Positions 5,852 to 6,617 of a stretch of DNA of 6,617 nucleotides are shown here, in pieces; the first letter of the stretch is position 1; every line of letters begins with the position of its first letter. Source of the DNA: Gammaproteobacteria bacterium (GTDB lineage: Bacteria > Pseudomonadota > Gammaproteobacteria > Arenicellales > Poriferihabitantaceae). The stretch lies in contig VXPI01000095.1 of the NCBI GenBank assembly GCA_009839585.1, positions 1 to 6,617 of the forward strand. The letters are read 5' to 3'. A program made the position numbers and the translations under genes. The notes under the pieces are model-generated. The model did not search any database, was not told where the DNA came from, and worked only from the letters and a program-made list of their open reading frames with translations.

Positions 5852-6617
5852 CTATACCATCTTGGTGGCGAGACTACCGCCAGACTTGGCCGAAATATCG
5901 TCGACAATCAGGTTGATCGGAATGGTGAAAGTGGCAATTGCCAAAGCTGGCCAGATAGCCGCATACGATCCGTACGGAAGACCTTGCAGATTCTCACGCA
6001 CCATGCTTCCCCAGTCAGCCGCAGGCGGTTGAACACCGAGGCCCAGAAAGCTTAACGAGGAAATAAACAACACAACAAATACGAGGCGCAGTCCGAAATC
6101 TGTTGCAAGCGGCATGGCGGCATTCGGCAACACCTCGGACCGAATTACCCACCAGGCACCCTCACCACGCGCTTTGGCCGCCTCGACAAAATCCTGCACC
6201 ATAATGTCCTGACCCAGTGCTCGGGCTATCCGGAATACACTTGAGGCATAAATTATTGACGCTGTGCCAACCAGTACGGGTATTGAGGATCCAAGCCAGG
6301 CTATGGCTATCAAGCCCAACATGATCGTTGGCAAAGACAGTATTGCATCATTGACCCGACTGATACCCATATCAATCCACCCGCCTTTCACTGCTGCAAG
6401 TATCCCGAGAGTTATGCCCATAAGATAGGCCAAAAGGGTTGAAGCCAGGGATATGCCAATGGTATTGCGGGCCCCGTAAATGACGCGAGACAAGGTATCC
6501 CTGCCCAGATAATCGGTGCCTAGATAAAAGGTTCCGTATTCGTTGGTATGATAGCCCATAAAACCATCATCACCATCAATATCCATTTCATGAAATGGCG
6601 CAATGGCTGGGCCAATC
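5852..6617 (-). CDS. Dipeptide/oligopeptide-type ABC transporter permease (DppC/OppC-like), 5' end beyond window
   Basis: Inner-membrane channel subunit of the importer energised by the adjacent double ATPase. The reading frame stays open to the right edge of the window and encodes IGPAIAPFHE before the first internal Met (ATG 6586). That segment matches the IAP stretch that precedes GTDxLGRD in DppC proteins, so the ATG at 6586 is internal and the true start lies outside. Numbering from that Met: LGTDYLGRDTLSRVIYGAR (22-40) is the DppC/OppC signature; hydrophobic spans lie at about 43-66, 83-99, 102-118, 164-184 and 209-228; the EAA coupling loop is EAAKARG (135-141) continuing to LPN (153-155), and contacts the ATPase. 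FLGLGVQPPAADWGSM (180-195) is also typical. The first membrane helix and N-terminal tail are missing from view. The second permease and a solute-binding protein are expected further upstream (inference). Confidence 0.93.
   Translation of the reverse strand, partial: IGPAIAPFHEMDIDGDDGFMGYHTNEYGTFYLGTDYLGRDTLSRVIYGARNTIGISLASTLLAYLMGITLGILAAVKGGWIDMGISRVNDAILSLPTIMLGLIAIAWLGSSIPVLVGTASIIYASSVFRIARALGQDIMVQDFVEAAKARGEGAWWVIRSEVLPNAAMPLATDFGLRLVFVVLFISSLSFLGLGVQPPAADWGSMVRENLQGLPYGSYAAIWPALAIATFTIPINLIVDDISAKSGGSLATKMV

Noticed and set aside
5852..6586. Permease beginning at ATG 6586
   Set aside because: The frame continues open to the window edge and encodes a typical DppC segment upstream, so the gene is cut by the edge and this Met is internal.

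Overview
The window looks like chromosomal DNA from a member of the Pseudomonadota, probably an uncultured or marine-type gammaproteobacterium. This is an inference from protein character (a proteobacterial group II truncated globin, a TfdA-like dioxygenase, a fused Dpp-type ATPase), moderate GC content and compact gene spacing. There is no rRNA, tRNA, CRISPR array, insertion sequence or phage gene to fix the taxonomy. Five complete protein genes and one edge-truncated gene fill nearly all of the window.

Layout, left to right. On the minus strand, a TfdA/TauD-type Fe(II)/2-oxoglutarate dioxygenase (1385 down to 531) is followed after 15 bases by a group II truncated haemoglobin (515 down to 72); the two read as one operon. 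A 115-base divergent control region (1386-1500) separates them from a plus-strand fold-type II PLP enzyme (1501-2625) related to diaminopropionate ammonia-lyase, which has an altered active-site motif and a shortened C-terminus. A 287-base convergent gap (2626-2912) holds two hairpins and no convincing gene. Beyond it, on the minus strand and read from the right edge, lie a Dpp/Opp-type permease (cut by the window end), a single-chain ATPase carrying both nucleotide-binding domains (its start codon directly follows the permease stop codon), and an NADPH:quinone oxidoreductase-type MDR protein.

Possible joint function (inference). The transporter would import a small peptide, opine or other amino-acid derivative. 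The dioxygenase could oxidise an imported compound using O2 and 2-oxoglutarate, next to an O2/NO-binding globin. The divergent PLP lyase could deaminate an amino-acid substrate. The dioxygenase-globin pair facing a non-canonical DpaL-like lyase is the part most worth following up. The link to the transporter and MDR gene is by proximity only, because those genes converge on the lyase rather than sharing its transcript.
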